A stretch of 64,000 nucleotides of DNA, taken from positions 121,260-185,259 of the forward strand of contig DGLA01000019.1 of assembly GCA_002387205.1 (NCBI GenBank). The letters run 5' to 3'. The stretch comes from Stutzerimonas stutzeri. Lineage in GTDB: Bacteria > Pseudomonadota > Gammaproteobacteria > Pseudomonadales > Pseudomonadaceae. This document shows positions 47,023 to 55,034 of the stretch, in pieces (the stretch's first letter is position 1; every line of letters starts with the position of its first letter). Both the position numbers and the translations under genes were made by a program. Below the pieces are notes generated by a model. The model was not told where the DNA came from. It did no database searches and saw only the letters and a program-made list of their open reading frames with translations.

Positions 47023-47925
47023 TTACCAATCCAGCTGCAGGCGACTCTCGAAACGGCGCAGCTCGCCGCTCAGCGGATCCGTAAACGCCAGCCCGCGCGC
47101 CAGCAGCTTGAGCGGCCGCGAGTAGTCATCCTGCTCGCGCCGGCCGCGGTCGATCAGCTCGGGATAGAAAGGATCGTTACAGATGCCGGCGCCCAGCGAA
47201 GCCATCTGCAGGCGCAGCTGATGCTTGCGGCCGGTGACCGGATAGAGCGCATAGCGCCATAACGCATCGCGACGTTCGAGCACCTCGATGCGCGTCTCGC
47301 TGTTGGGTTCGCCGTCGCCCCTTTTCATCAGGAAAAAGGGTTCGCCATCGACCATGTGGAGGCGCTCATCGCGGGGAAAATCCAGTTCGGGCAACGCCGG
47401 GCAGATCGCTTCGTAGCGCTTGTCGATCTTGCGTTGGCGAAACAGCGCCTGGTAAAGACCGCGGCTGGCTGGATTGGTCGAGAACAGCACCAAGCCGGCG
47501 GTCAGTCGATCGATGCGATGGATTGGCACCAGACTGGCGTTGCCAACACGCTTGCTCAGGCGTGCCAGCAGGGTCTCGTTGACGTATTCCCCAGCCGGCA
47601 TCACCGGCAGAAAGTGCGGCTTGTCCGCCACTAGCAGGTGATCGTCGAGATGCAGGATCCGCTCCTCGAACGGGATCGGCTTCTCGTCCGGCACCTCGCG
47701 GAAGTAATGGACCTTCAACCCGACCTGATAGGGATGCTCAGCTGCGAGCGGCTGGCCGTGAGCGTCAAGCACACGACCTCGCGCGAAGCGATCGACCCAG
47801 GTGTCGCGACCGATCGCCTGGAAGTGCGCGCACAGACAATCGAGTACTGTCGCCCAGTCGCCTTGGGGCAGGTGCAGGGTGCTGCGGGCATTGGCGGGCG
47901 CCATACAAGACAAATCCCGTGGCAA
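47023..47925 (-). CDS. RluA-family pseudouridine synthase
   Basis: A 300-residue RluA-type pseudouridine synthase. The catalytic aspartate is in the signature HRIDRLTAGLVLFS, and EAICPA and TGRKHQLRLQMASLG complete the fold. It has an S4-like N-terminal part. The tRNA or rRNA target is unknown, and the protein is close to the RluA/TruC subgroup only in general architecture. An internal start at MAPANARS (eight codons in) is also possible. Confidence 0.88.
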   Translation of the reverse strand: MPRDLSCMAPANARSTLHLPQGDWATVLDCLCAHFQAIGRDTWVDRFARGRVLDAHGQPLAAEHPYQVGLKVHYFREVPDEKPIPFEERILHLDDHLLVADKPHFLPVMPAGEYVNETLLARLSKRVGNASLVPIHRIDRLTAGLVLFSTNPASRGLYQALFRQRKIDKRYEAICPALPELDFPRDERLHMVDGEPFFLMKRGDGEPNSETRIEVLERRDALWRYALYPVTGRKHQLRLQMASLGAGICNDPFYPELIDRGRREQDDYSRPLKLLARGLAFTDPLSGELRRFESRLQLDW

Positions 47926-48010
47926 AGCGGAGCGCGATGATACCTGAGCTCGGCGCGCCTATGGCTCCCCCGGACAGAGGAGCCAGTCCGCCGAGCGCAT
48001 CTGCGCTGGA

Positions 48011-48277
48011 TCAGTCGATTTCGTCGAGGGTGATCTTTCCGGTCTTGCCTTCCATCTGGAATTCATACTTCTTGCCGTCTGCCTTCAAGCCTTTTCCTTC
48101 CCAGCTCTTGTCGTCCGCTTCAAGGCTGTGCAGCTCGGTATAGCCGGCGGCCTTGGCCTTTTCGACGGCCTGATCGAAGGTGATCCAGTCGGCGCCGGGC
48201 GAATCCGCCAGAGCAACGCTACTGGCGGAGCCCAGAACGGCGATGGCAAGGGCGGCAGTCAGTTTCTTGTGATACAT
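48011..48277 (-). CDS. Secreted PepSY-domain protein
   Basis: An 88-residue exported protein with a signal peptide (LTAALAIAVLGSASSVALA) and one PepSY-like domain (TFDQAVEKAKAAGY ... GKKYEFQMEGKTGKITLDEID). PepSY domains are thought to bind or inhibit peptidases or to interact with periplasmic partners. It is downstream of the CusF-like gene on the same strand. Its specific role is unknown. Confidence 0.8.
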   Translation of the reverse strand: MYHKKLTAALAIAVLGSASSVALADSPGADWITFDQAVEKAKAAGYTELHSLEADDKSWEGKGLKADGKKYEFQMEGKTGKITLDEID

Positions 48278-48380
48278 GGTCGATCCTCTTGATGAATGAA
48301 CGTCGGGCGTATGACAGCCCTGTTACATACGAGCGACTTCGTTCATCCAGGGTTCACCCGATTCGTCTGCAAAGCGGCTT

Positions 48381-48740
48381 TCAGCGCTTCTCGATGGAGA
48401 CCAGCGCCGCTTCGTCGCCCTCGCTTTGAAAACTGATGCGTACCTCGTCACCGACCGACAGGCCTTCGAGCTGCTCACGGCGGGCCTGGAACTCCATGGT
48501 CGCTGCCGGCCAGCGCAGCGCCGGCACCGCGTCGTGATCGATGGTGACCACCCCCTCGTCACGGTCTATCACTTCGATCCGGCCGCTCGCATGCACAACG
48601 GGCTCGGACGCAACCTCAGTGGCCGGGCCGCCATTGATCGAGGGTGAGCCGGCCGAGGTCGGCGGTTTCAGCAGGTCTTGCGCGAAGACCGGTTGGACGA
48701 GCAGTGACAGGGTAAGGGTGACGCAATGGAGCAGCTTCAT
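48381..48740 (-). CDS. Periplasmic copper-binding protein, CusF-like
   Basis: A 119-residue exported protein with a signal peptide ending near VQPVFAQD and a CusF-type OB domain. The domain has the His-Trp-Met pattern of CusF (TIDHDAVPALRWPAATMEF), in which Trp covers the Cu(I) ion. CusF carries Cu(I)/Ag(I) to efflux pumps; no cusCBA genes are in the window. It is divergent from the PepSY/two-component operon. I start at 48740; the longer frame to 48911 would cross the divergent promoter. Confidence 0.75.
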   Translation of the reverse strand: MKLLHCVTLTLSLLVQPVFAQDLLKPPTSAGSPSINGGPATEVASEPVVHASGRIEVIDRDEGVVTIDHDAVPALRWPAATMEFQARREQLEGLSVGDEVRISFQSEGDEAALVSIEKR

Positions 48741-48901
48741 GGCAGGCCTCCGGAACCGGTGGACGTACCTCGTATTGGACAATCCCTGCGCAGCAAATGC
48801 TGGTGAGCGCGTAGATTTGTACCGGTGTGCGCCGTTCAGGTTCGTGTAAGCCAGGGGCCGTAACCTGTGAATCGTCGAAACCCAAACAGGAAAACGAAAC
48901 C

Positions 48902-49210
48902 ATGAAAACACTGACCACCCTGATCACTGCCGCCACCCTCGCCCTTGGCGCCAACCTGGCCATGGCCCGCGACCTTGGGCCGGACGAAGCACTGAAGCTG
49001 CGTGACGCGGGCACCATCCAGTCCTTCGAAAAGCTCAACGAAGCCGCGTTGGCCAAGCATCCAGGCGCCACGGTAGAGGAAACCGAGCTGGAAGAAGAAT
49101 ACGGACGACATGTCTATCAGCTTGAATTGCGCGACAGCAAAGGTGTGCAATGGGACATGGAGCTGGACGCCAAGACCGGCGAAGTGCTCAAGGACCATCA
49201 GGACGACTAA
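48902..49210 (+). CDS. Secreted PepSY-domain protein (operon copy 1)
   Basis: A 102-residue exported protein: signal peptide (LITAATLALGANLAMARD) followed by a short PepSY domain (EALKLRDAGTIQSFEKLNE ... GVQWDMELDAKTGEVLKDHQDD). It is the first gene of an operon with a second PepSY gene and a two-component system. AGGA precedes the ATG. The stop overlaps the next start (TAATG). Confidence 0.82.
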   Translation: MKTLTTLITAATLALGANLAMARDLGPDEALKLRDAGTIQSFEKLNEAALAKHPGATVEETELEEEYGRHVYQLELRDSKGVQWDMELDAKTGEVLKDHQDD

Positions 49211-49515
49211 TGCGGCCCGCCACTCTTCTCCTCCTTCCGCTCGCTCTGCTGCTCGTCGCCACCCCGGCGGCGAGCCGTGACCTGGACCAGGACGAAGCCC
49301 TGCGGCTGCGCCACGAGGGATTGATCCAGCCATTGGAAACCCTTCTGCGGGGCGCCCTGGAGCGTTATCCAGGTGCCCGGCTGCTGGAGGCGGAACTGGA
49401 AGAAGAGGATGGCCTCTACGTCTACGAGATCGAATTGATCACCGTCGACGGCGTTGCCCGGGAAATCGAGCTCGACGCCCACGACGGCCGTGTACTGAAG
49501 GACGAAGAAGACTGA
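49210..49515 (+). CDS. Secreted PepSY-domain protein (operon copy 2)
   Basis: A 101-residue exported protein, clearly a paralogue of its upstream neighbour: RDLDQDEALRLRHEGLIQPLE against RDLGPDEALKLRDAGTIQSFE, and the same REIELDAHDGRVLKDEED type ending. The signal peptide is LLLLPLALLLVATPAASR. Its start overlaps the previous stop by one base and its stop overlaps the response regulator start, so all four genes are translationally coupled. It could be a periplasmic partner for the histidine kinase. Confidence 0.82.
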   Translation: MRPATLLLLPLALLLVATPAASRDLDQDEALRLRHEGLIQPLETLLRGALERYPGARLLEAELEEEDGLYVYEIELITVDGVAREIELDAHDGRVLKDEED

Positions 49516-50180
49516 TGCGCCTGCTGCTGGTGGAAGACAACGTCTCTCTGGCCGACGAACTGGTTGCGGGCCTCAGCCGTCACGGCTATGCCACCGACTG
49601 GCTGGCCGATGGCCGCGACGCCGATTACCAGGGCAGCAGCGAACCCTACGACCTCATCGTTCTCGACCTCGGTCTGCCCGGCAAACCGGGGCTCGAGGTG
49701 TTGCGCGCCTGGCGTGAGCGCGGTCTGGCCACACCGGTGCTGATCCTGACTGCGCGCGACTCCTGGGCCGAACGCATCGAGGGCCTGAAGGCCGGTGCCG
49801 ACGACTACCTGACCAAACCCTTCCACCCGGAAGAATTGCTCTTGCGTATCCAGGGGCTGCTGCGCCGTGCCCATGGCGTGGCCAATAACCTGCTGCTGGA
49901 GGCGGGCGGCCTGACCCTGGACGAGGCCCGTCAGCGTTGCAACAAGGACGGCCAGGACATCGAACTCACCGCCGGCGAGTTCCGCCTGCTGCGCTATTTC
50001 ATGCTGCATCCAGGCCAGCTGCTGTCGAAGACCCAGCTGGCCGAACACCTGTATGACGGCGAGACCGAGCGCGACTCCAATGTCATCGAAGTGCAGGTGA
50101 ATCGGCTGCGCGGCAAGCTCGGCCGCAGCCTCATCGAAACTCGCCGCGGCCAGGGCTATCGTTTCGGCGGCGCGTCTTGA
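49515..50180 (+). CDS. OmpR-family response regulator
   Basis: A 221-residue response regulator with receiver phosphorylation site Asp51 (LIVLDLGLPG), conserved T/K (ILTAR, TKPFHPEEL) and an OmpR/PhoB winged helix (LTAGEFRLLRYF ... DSNVIEVQVNRLRGKLG). It lies between the PepSY genes and the kinase with overlapping start and stop codons. It is most like PmrA/PhoP/QseB-type regulators. The probable targets are its own operon and the divergent CusF-like gene. Confidence 0.93.
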   Translation: MRLLLVEDNVSLADELVAGLSRHGYATDWLADGRDADYQGSSEPYDLIVLDLGLPGKPGLEVLRAWRERGLATPVLILTARDSWAERIEGLKAGADDYLTKPFHPEELLLRIQGLLRRAHGVANNLLLEAGGLTLDEARQRCNKDGQDIELTAGEFRLLRYFMLHPGQLLSKTQLAEHLYDGETERDSNVIEVQVNRLRGKLGRSLIETRRGQGYRFGGAS

Positions 50181-51532
50181 AGTCGATCCAGCGCAGCCTC
50201 AGCCTGGGGTTGATCGCCGTACTGCTACTGGTCAGCCTGTTGCTGGTGCAGACCAGCCTCTGGCTGTTCGAGGCGGGACTGCGCCAGAGCCTGGAAACCG
50301 ATCTGCGCCAGGAAACCGAAGGCCTGCTGATCGCCGTTGTAAAGGGACAGGATGGTTTCAAGCTGGATTCAGGACGGCTGAACCCTCGCTACCAGCGGCC
50401 TTTTTCCGGTCACTACTTCCGGATCGACCTGCCCGAGCGCAACTGGCGCTCGCGATCGCTGTGGGACACCGAGCCCGAGTGGCCCCTCGCCAGTGGCCTG
50501 AGCGCAGAGCTGGCCGACGGTCCGCAGGATCAACGCCTGCTGATGTACCGCGCTGAATACCGTCGCGACGGGCAGCGCATCGACATCAGTGTCGCCCGCG
50601 ACTACACACCTATCCTCAAGAGCTTCGACCAGGTCCGTCTGGGCGGCCTCGGCCTGGTGGGCGTGGTGCTGCTGATGTTTCTGCTGTTGCAACGCTATGC
50701 GGTGAAGCTTGCGCTGCGGCCGCTGGAGCGGGCTCGCCAGCAGATCTCCCAGCTGCAGCAGGGCCAGCGCCAGCAGCTGGACATCCAGGTGCCGCTGGAG
50801 CTCGAACCCCTGGTGGAGCAGATCAACCACCTCCTGGCGCATACGGACGACACGCTCAAGCGTTCACGTCATGCCCTGGGCAACCTTGGCCACGCCTTGA
50901 AAACGCCGTTGGCGGTGCTCGGCAGCCTCGCCCAGCGCGACGAAATTGCCGCACACCCGGCGCTGCGGGCGGCTCTTTGCGAGCAGCTTGGCCAGATCCA
51001 GCAACGCGTCTCACGCGAACTGGGGCGCGCACGCCTGGCTGGTGATGTGCTGCCAGGCGGTTATTTCGACTGTGCGGATGAATTGCCACCGCTGTTCGAG
51101 ACGCTGCGGATGATCCATCGCCGTGAGCTCGACCTGAGCTGGCATACCCACGAGAACTGCCGGTTGCCATGGGATCGCGAAGACATGCTCGAATTGCTCG
51201 GCAACCTGCTCGACAACGCCTGCAAGTGGGCAGGCTCGAAGGTGCGGCTGACGATCGAGCCGACAATCTACGGCTATCTGATCCTGGTTGAAGATGACGG
51301 CCCGGGCATCCCGGCGGATTGCCGTGAAGCGGTACTGGAGCGTGGTGCTCGGCTCGACGAGCGCGCCGAAGGGCATGGGCTGGGGCTCGGGATCGTGCGG
51401 GATATCCTGGCAGCCTGGAACGGCAGTCTGAAGCTGGACGACAGCGCCCTCGGCGGGCTGCAGGTCAGCGTTCGCCTATCGGCGCCAAAGTGGGCCGGTG
51501 GCTCGAAGGGGGCAGACAGTCAGGCAGGGTGA
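50177..51532 (+). CDS. Sensor histidine kinase
   Basis: A 451-residue kinase with two membrane helices (residues ~7-30 and ~155-180) around a ~120-residue periplasmic sensor, a HAMP-like linker, a HisKA H-box (NLGHALKTPLAVL, His about residue 240) and a HATPase domain (LLDNACKWAG, VEDDGPGIP, GHGLGLGIVRDIL). The start overlaps the response regulator stop. The signal is unknown; the neighbouring PepSY proteins make a periplasmic protein or metal stimulus plausible. It resembles PhoQ/QseC in layout. Confidence 0.93.
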   Translation: MKSIQRSLSLGLIAVLLLVSLLLVQTSLWLFEAGLRQSLETDLRQETEGLLIAVVKGQDGFKLDSGRLNPRYQRPFSGHYFRIDLPERNWRSRSLWDTEPEWPLASGLSAELADGPQDQRLLMYRAEYRRDGQRIDISVARDYTPILKSFDQVRLGGLGLVGVVLLMFLLLQRYAVKLALRPLERARQQISQLQQGQRQQLDIQVPLELEPLVEQINHLLAHTDDTLKRSRHALGNLGHALKTPLAVLGSLAQRDEIAAHPALRAALCEQLGQIQQRVSRELGRARLAGDVLPGGYFDCADELPPLFETLRMIHRRELDLSWHTHENCRLPWDREDMLELLGNLLDNACKWAGSKVRLTIEPTIYGYLILVEDDGPGIPADCREAVLERGARLDERAEGHGLGLGIVRDILAAWNGSLKLDDSALGGLQVSVRLSAPKWAGGSKGADSQAG

Positions 51533-51548
51533 TGCGAGAGGTGACCTG

Positions 51549-51764
51549 TTACTGAGCGCGGGCCAGTTCGTTGCGCATGTCTTCGAGAATGGTCTCGACC
51601 AGCAGGCCGTTCTCCACATGGCGGCCAGCAACCATACGAGTGGCTTCGGTGCCATTGATCGGATAACCGACGCGCACCACCAGGTAACCATCGTCCTGTG
51701 GCTCTACGCGGGTTTTATAATCGGCCGGAAAGTTGTCGGCCAGGTGACGGGACAGGGTTTTCAT
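51549..51764 (-). CDS. Small conserved-looking protein of unknown function
   Basis: A ~71-residue soluble protein (MKTLSRHLADNFPADYKTRV ... TILEDMRNELARAQ) with mixed alpha/beta character and no signal peptide. I do not recognise the family. The start at 51764 has GAGACG just ahead; TTG at 51794 or ATG at 51776 are alternatives. It converges with the kinase gene, 17 bases after its stop. Confidence 0.6.
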   Translation of the reverse strand: MKTLSRHLADNFPADYKTRVEPQDDGYLVVRVGYPINGTEATRMVAGRHVENGLLVETILEDMRNELARAQ

Positions 51765-51883
51765 CAAACGTCTCATGCGCTGGGTCTGTGACAAAGACCC
51801 AGCAGGGCGCCCGGTGATTCATACCGCTCATCGGATGACCGCTCATCAACGACAAACTGTAACCCTGCGCTGCTCTTTCCGCC

Positions 51884-51982
51884 TCATCGCTGGCTGTCAT
51901 TACCGTATGCCAGCCACGCCAGAACTCCCATCCCGGCAAAGGCCGCCACGGAAACTAGCAACGCATTCAGTAACAGGCTCAT
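51884..51982 (-). CDS. Possible 32-residue membrane peptide
   Basis: A short open frame (MSLLLNALLVSVAAFAGMG ... GNDSQR) encodes one hydrophobic helix with a polar end. GAGGAAACGCC lies just before the ATG, a credible ribosome-binding site. Such small membrane proteins are often missed, but nothing here proves expression. Confidence 0.4.
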   Translation of the reverse strand: MSLLLNALLVSVAAFAGMGVLAWLAYGNDSQR

Positions 51983-52096
51983 AAGGCGTTTCCTCGTTCC
52001 GCTCGCTTGAACTAAGGCCCGAATATATGTAGCTTCGCGCGACACGTCGAGCGAGCCGATAGTGGCCCGTAAAGTTTCCAAGCAGATGAGGCATGC

Positions 52097-52969
52097 ATGA
52101 AACGCAAGCAATCGATCAGTCATATCCGTTGGGATCTGGCGCTGCGCTACCGCCTGATCGAGACGATCGCCTGGTGGGAAGGCCGCCTGACCACGGGCCA
52201 CCTGATGCAGAGCTTCGGCATCAGCCGGCAGCAGGCCTCAAAGGACATCAACACCTACCTGAACGAGCATGCGCCGAAAAACCTTACATATGACCGCCAT
52301 CTGAAAGGCTACAAGCCGAGCAAAGGGTTCGAGCCGCTATTCATCGACGGCAGCGCCAGCGCCTACCTGCACCTGCTGGACCAGAACCGCGACCGCGCCC
52401 CGCACATCGAAGGCCTAGCATTGGCCTACGCGCACACCGAGGTGTTGCACATGCCCGACCGCAGCATCCGACCCGAGGTGCTGCGACCGATCCTAAAAGC
52501 CTGCCGCGAAGGGCTGCGGCTGGAAACCGAATACGTCTCCCTCGCCCACCCGGATGTGGAAATTCGCGTGATGGCGCCGCATACCCTGGTGTTTACCGGC
52601 ACCCGTTGGCACGTGCGCGCCTACTGCGAGAAAAATCGCGGCTTCCGCGACTTCGTCCTCAGCCGCTTTCGCGGCGAGCCGGACCTGATGGATGAAAGCG
52701 ATAACACGCAGGACAAGGACGAGGCCTGGAACACGCCGGTGGATGTGGTCATCGAGCCGGATGCGCGGCTCAGTGCAGAGCAGAAGGCAATCATCGAAAC
52801 CGATTACGGCATGCAGGATGGCGAGCTGCGCATCGCCACCCGCGGGGCCTTGGTGCAGTACGTGTTGCAGCGCTACCAGATCGATCCGAATACGGTGCAG
52901 GCGAATGCCGCGGCGCAGCAGATTCAGGTGAGGAATCTGCAGGGGTTGAAGGGGTGGTTGTACGCATGA
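52097..52969 (+). CDS. WYL-domain transcriptional regulator
   Basis: A 290-residue regulator with an N-terminal winged helix (LIETIAWWEGRLTTGHLMQSFG ISRQQASKDINTYL region) and a central WYL domain (LVFTGTRWHVRAYCEKNRG, with W-H-V at the usual W-Y-L). A C-terminal WCX-like tail follows (QYVLQRYQIDPNTVQ). The layout resembles the BrxR/CapW type of WYL regulator that controls anti-phage and DNA-damage genes. No defence genes adjoin; the next genes are sbcD and sbcC, 830 bases downstream past an inverted repeat. Its ligand, possibly a nucleic acid or a nucleotide, is unknown. Confidence 0.85.
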   Translation: MKRKQSISHIRWDLALRYRLIETIAWWEGRLTTGHLMQSFGISRQQASKDINTYLNEHAPKNLTYDRHLKGYKPSKGFEPLFIDGSASAYLHLLDQNRDRAPHIEGLALAYAHTEVLHMPDRSIRPEVLRPILKACREGLRLETEYVSLAHPDVEIRVMAPHTLVFTGTRWHVRAYCEKNRGFRDFVLSRFRGEPDLMDESDNTQDKDEAWNTPVDVVIEPDARLSAEQKAIIETDYGMQDGELRIATRGALVQYVLQRYQIDPNTVQANAAAQQIQVRNLQGLKGWLYA

Positions 52970-53798
52970 GGCTTAGACGGAACCTGGCCACTCGCAGGAG
53001 CGAGATTGCGCACGATCAGGTGCAGGCGCAGACCTGCATGCGCGACGCCGCGCTTTCCTCGGCCCGACCTGCAGTTTGCGCCTTGGATGGCGCGTCACTT
53101 TTTCTTGTGTGGACAAGAAGAAGTAACCAAAAAGAAGGCCACCCCTGCATCCGGGTTTTGCTTCGCAAAACTCCCCTCACTCCGGCGCTGCTCCGGGTGT
53201 CGTCGCGAAGGGACATCCATGCCGACGGCGGCCCCGACCCATCACTCCTCGCTCGGCATCCATGCCTCGCGTCCCCCCACGCAACGTCTACGCTCGGCCT
53301 CCTGAAGGGGACCTGGGCCCGAGTCGTCTGCAAGCTTCTTAATTGCAAAGACCATGAAGCGCTTCGCTCATTTGTGAGCAAAAAAACTATAGGGCGACAC
53401 CGAACGCCCCTTTCAGGAGGCCGAATGGAATCGCTGCGCAGAGGGGCGAGCGGCATGGATGCCGCGAGAGCCGTGAAGGGCCATGGATGGCCCTTGCGCG
53501 GCGACCCTCGGAGCAGCGATGGAATGAGGGAAGTCGAGCGCAGCGAGACCCGGATGCAGGGGCAAGACCTTTTGGTTCCTTTTGGGGCGACTGCCAAAAG
53601 GGACTCGCCCAGCAGGGCGAAACCAATGCCTCAACCCACATCGCCAATAGGCTACACCCCGCGAATCCTCGGCCAAAAAGCTTCGCAAGCAAGAACGCTG
53701 CGCCTCCCTCGCGGCTATAAAAGCACCTTGCAAACTCTGCGCTCAGACTCACATCCAGTCGCGCCCCGTCGCGACACCAACGAAGAAAACTCCCTCGT
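52970..53798. other. Long intergenic region containing the large inverted repeat
   Basis: About 830 bases without a gene I can support. Open frames of 100-280 codons cross it on both strands but simply read through the inverted repeat. The right end should hold the sbcD promoter. Confidence 0.6.
53090..53610. repeat. Large imperfect inverted repeat (~220-base arms)
   Basis: The left arm (about 53090-53312) and right arm (about 53405-53610) are imperfect reverse complements, with matching blocks throughout. For example CCCCTGCATCCGGGT (53142-53156) matches ACCCGGATGCAGGGG (53548-53562), and CGGCCTCCTGAA (53295-53306) matches the TTCAGGAGGCCG side near 53411-53423. A ~90-base centre separates them. 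The arms look like one dispersed repeat present in two opposite copies. Confidence 0.8.
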
Positions 53799-55034
53799 AT
53801 GCGCCTGATCCACACCTCCGACTGGCACCTCGGCCAGACCCTCCACGGCCAGGACCGCGACCACGAACACACCCAGTTCCTCGCCTGGCTGCTCGACCAG
53901 CTCAGCCTGCATCAGCCCGACGCCCTGCTCATCGCCGGCGATATCTTCGACACGGTCAACCCGCCATTAAAAGCTCAGGAACGCCTCTACGACTTCATCG
54001 TTCGCGCCCACGAAAAGCTCCCGCAGCTGGACATCGTGATGATCGCCGGCAACCACGATTCCGGCGGGCGCATCGAACTGCCCGGGCCGCTGATGAAGCG
54101 ACTCAACGCCCATGCCATCGGTCGCATCAGCTGGATCGCGGAAAACCAGCTCGACCACAAGCGCCTGCTGGTCCCGCTGCACGATGCCAAGGGCGAAGTT
54201 GCGGGCTGGTGCCTGGCCCTGCCCTTTCTGCGCCCGGCGGAAGTCACTGGCGGTGAGGCCGGTGAGGACTACATGGCCGGCATCCGCCACGTCCATCAAC
54301 ACCTGATCGCCGCCGCCGAAGCCCAACGCCAGCCGGGCCAGGCGCTGATCGCCATGAGCCACGCGCATATGGCCGGCGGAGCGGTATCGGAGGATTCGGA
54401 GCGCAACATCGTCATCGGCAATGCCGAGGCGTTGCCGGCCAGCCTTTTCCCAGAGCCCATCGCCTACGTCGCCCTCGGCCACCTGCACAAGCCGCAGAAG
54501 GTCGCCGGGCAGGAGCGCATCCGCTACAGCGGGTCACCCTTGCCGCTTTCGTTCGGCGAGATCAGCTATCCGCATCAGGTGCTGCTGGTCGGCTTCGAGG
54601 GCGACCGGCTCGACACCGTCGAAGCGCTGCCCGTGCCCCGCGCCGTGGAGATGATCCGCATCGGCCGCGCGCCGCTGGCGGAGGTGATCGGCCAACTCGA
54701 GGCCCTGCCCCCGGTCGGCCTGTTCGCCGAACACCTGCCCTGGCTGGAAGTGCGCGTGCAGCTCGACGAACCCCTGCCGGACCTGCGCCAGCGCATAGAA
54801 ACCGCCATTTCCGGCAAGGCCTGCCGGCTGGTGCGCATCGCCAGTGAATACGCCGGCAAGCGCGGCGAGGCCGAATCGGAGGTACTGCTCGGCCTCGACC
54901 AGATCACCCCGCAGGAACTCTTTGCCCGCGCCTGGGAAGCCCAGTTCGGCAACCCGCCCGACGAACAGGCACTGGATGACTTCGCCAGCCTCCTGCAGGA
55001 CGTCGAGCTTGCCGGCGAAGGAGACACGAAATGA
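53799..55034 (+). CDS. sbcD: Exonuclease subunit SbcD (Mre11 family)
   Basis: A 411-residue Mre11-type phosphodiesterase, the nuclease half of SbcCD, which cleaves DNA hairpins, cruciforms and double-strand ends. Metal-binding motifs are TSDWHLGQTLHG, IAGDIFD, AGNHDSGGR, SHAHMAGG and LGHLHKPQ. A C-terminal domain of the family follows. Its stop overlaps the sbcC start, so the two are coupled. Starts at ATG 53799. Confidence 0.97.
   Translation: MRLIHTSDWHLGQTLHGQDRDHEHTQFLAWLLDQLSLHQPDALLIAGDIFDTVNPPLKAQERLYDFIVRAHEKLPQLDIVMIAGNHDSGGRIELPGPLMKRLNAHAIGRISWIAENQLDHKRLLVPLHDAKGEVAGWCLALPFLRPAEVTGGEAGEDYMAGIRHVHQHLIAAAEAQRQPGQALIAMSHAHMAGGAVSEDSERNIVIGNAEALPASLFPEPIAYVALGHLHKPQKVAGQERIRYSGSPLPLSFGEISYPHQVLLVGFEGDRLDTVEALPVPRAVEMIRIGRAPLAEVIGQLEALPPVGLFAEHLPWLEVRVQLDEPLPDLRQRIETAISGKACRLVRIASEYAGKRGEAESEVLLGLDQITPQELFARAWEAQFGNPPDEQALDDFASLLQDVELAGEGDTK

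Noticed and set aside
53006..53808. Several 100-280-codon frames across the large inverted repeat
   Set aside because: They read through repeat arms on both strands and have no recognised domain; such frames are a by-product of GC-rich repeats.
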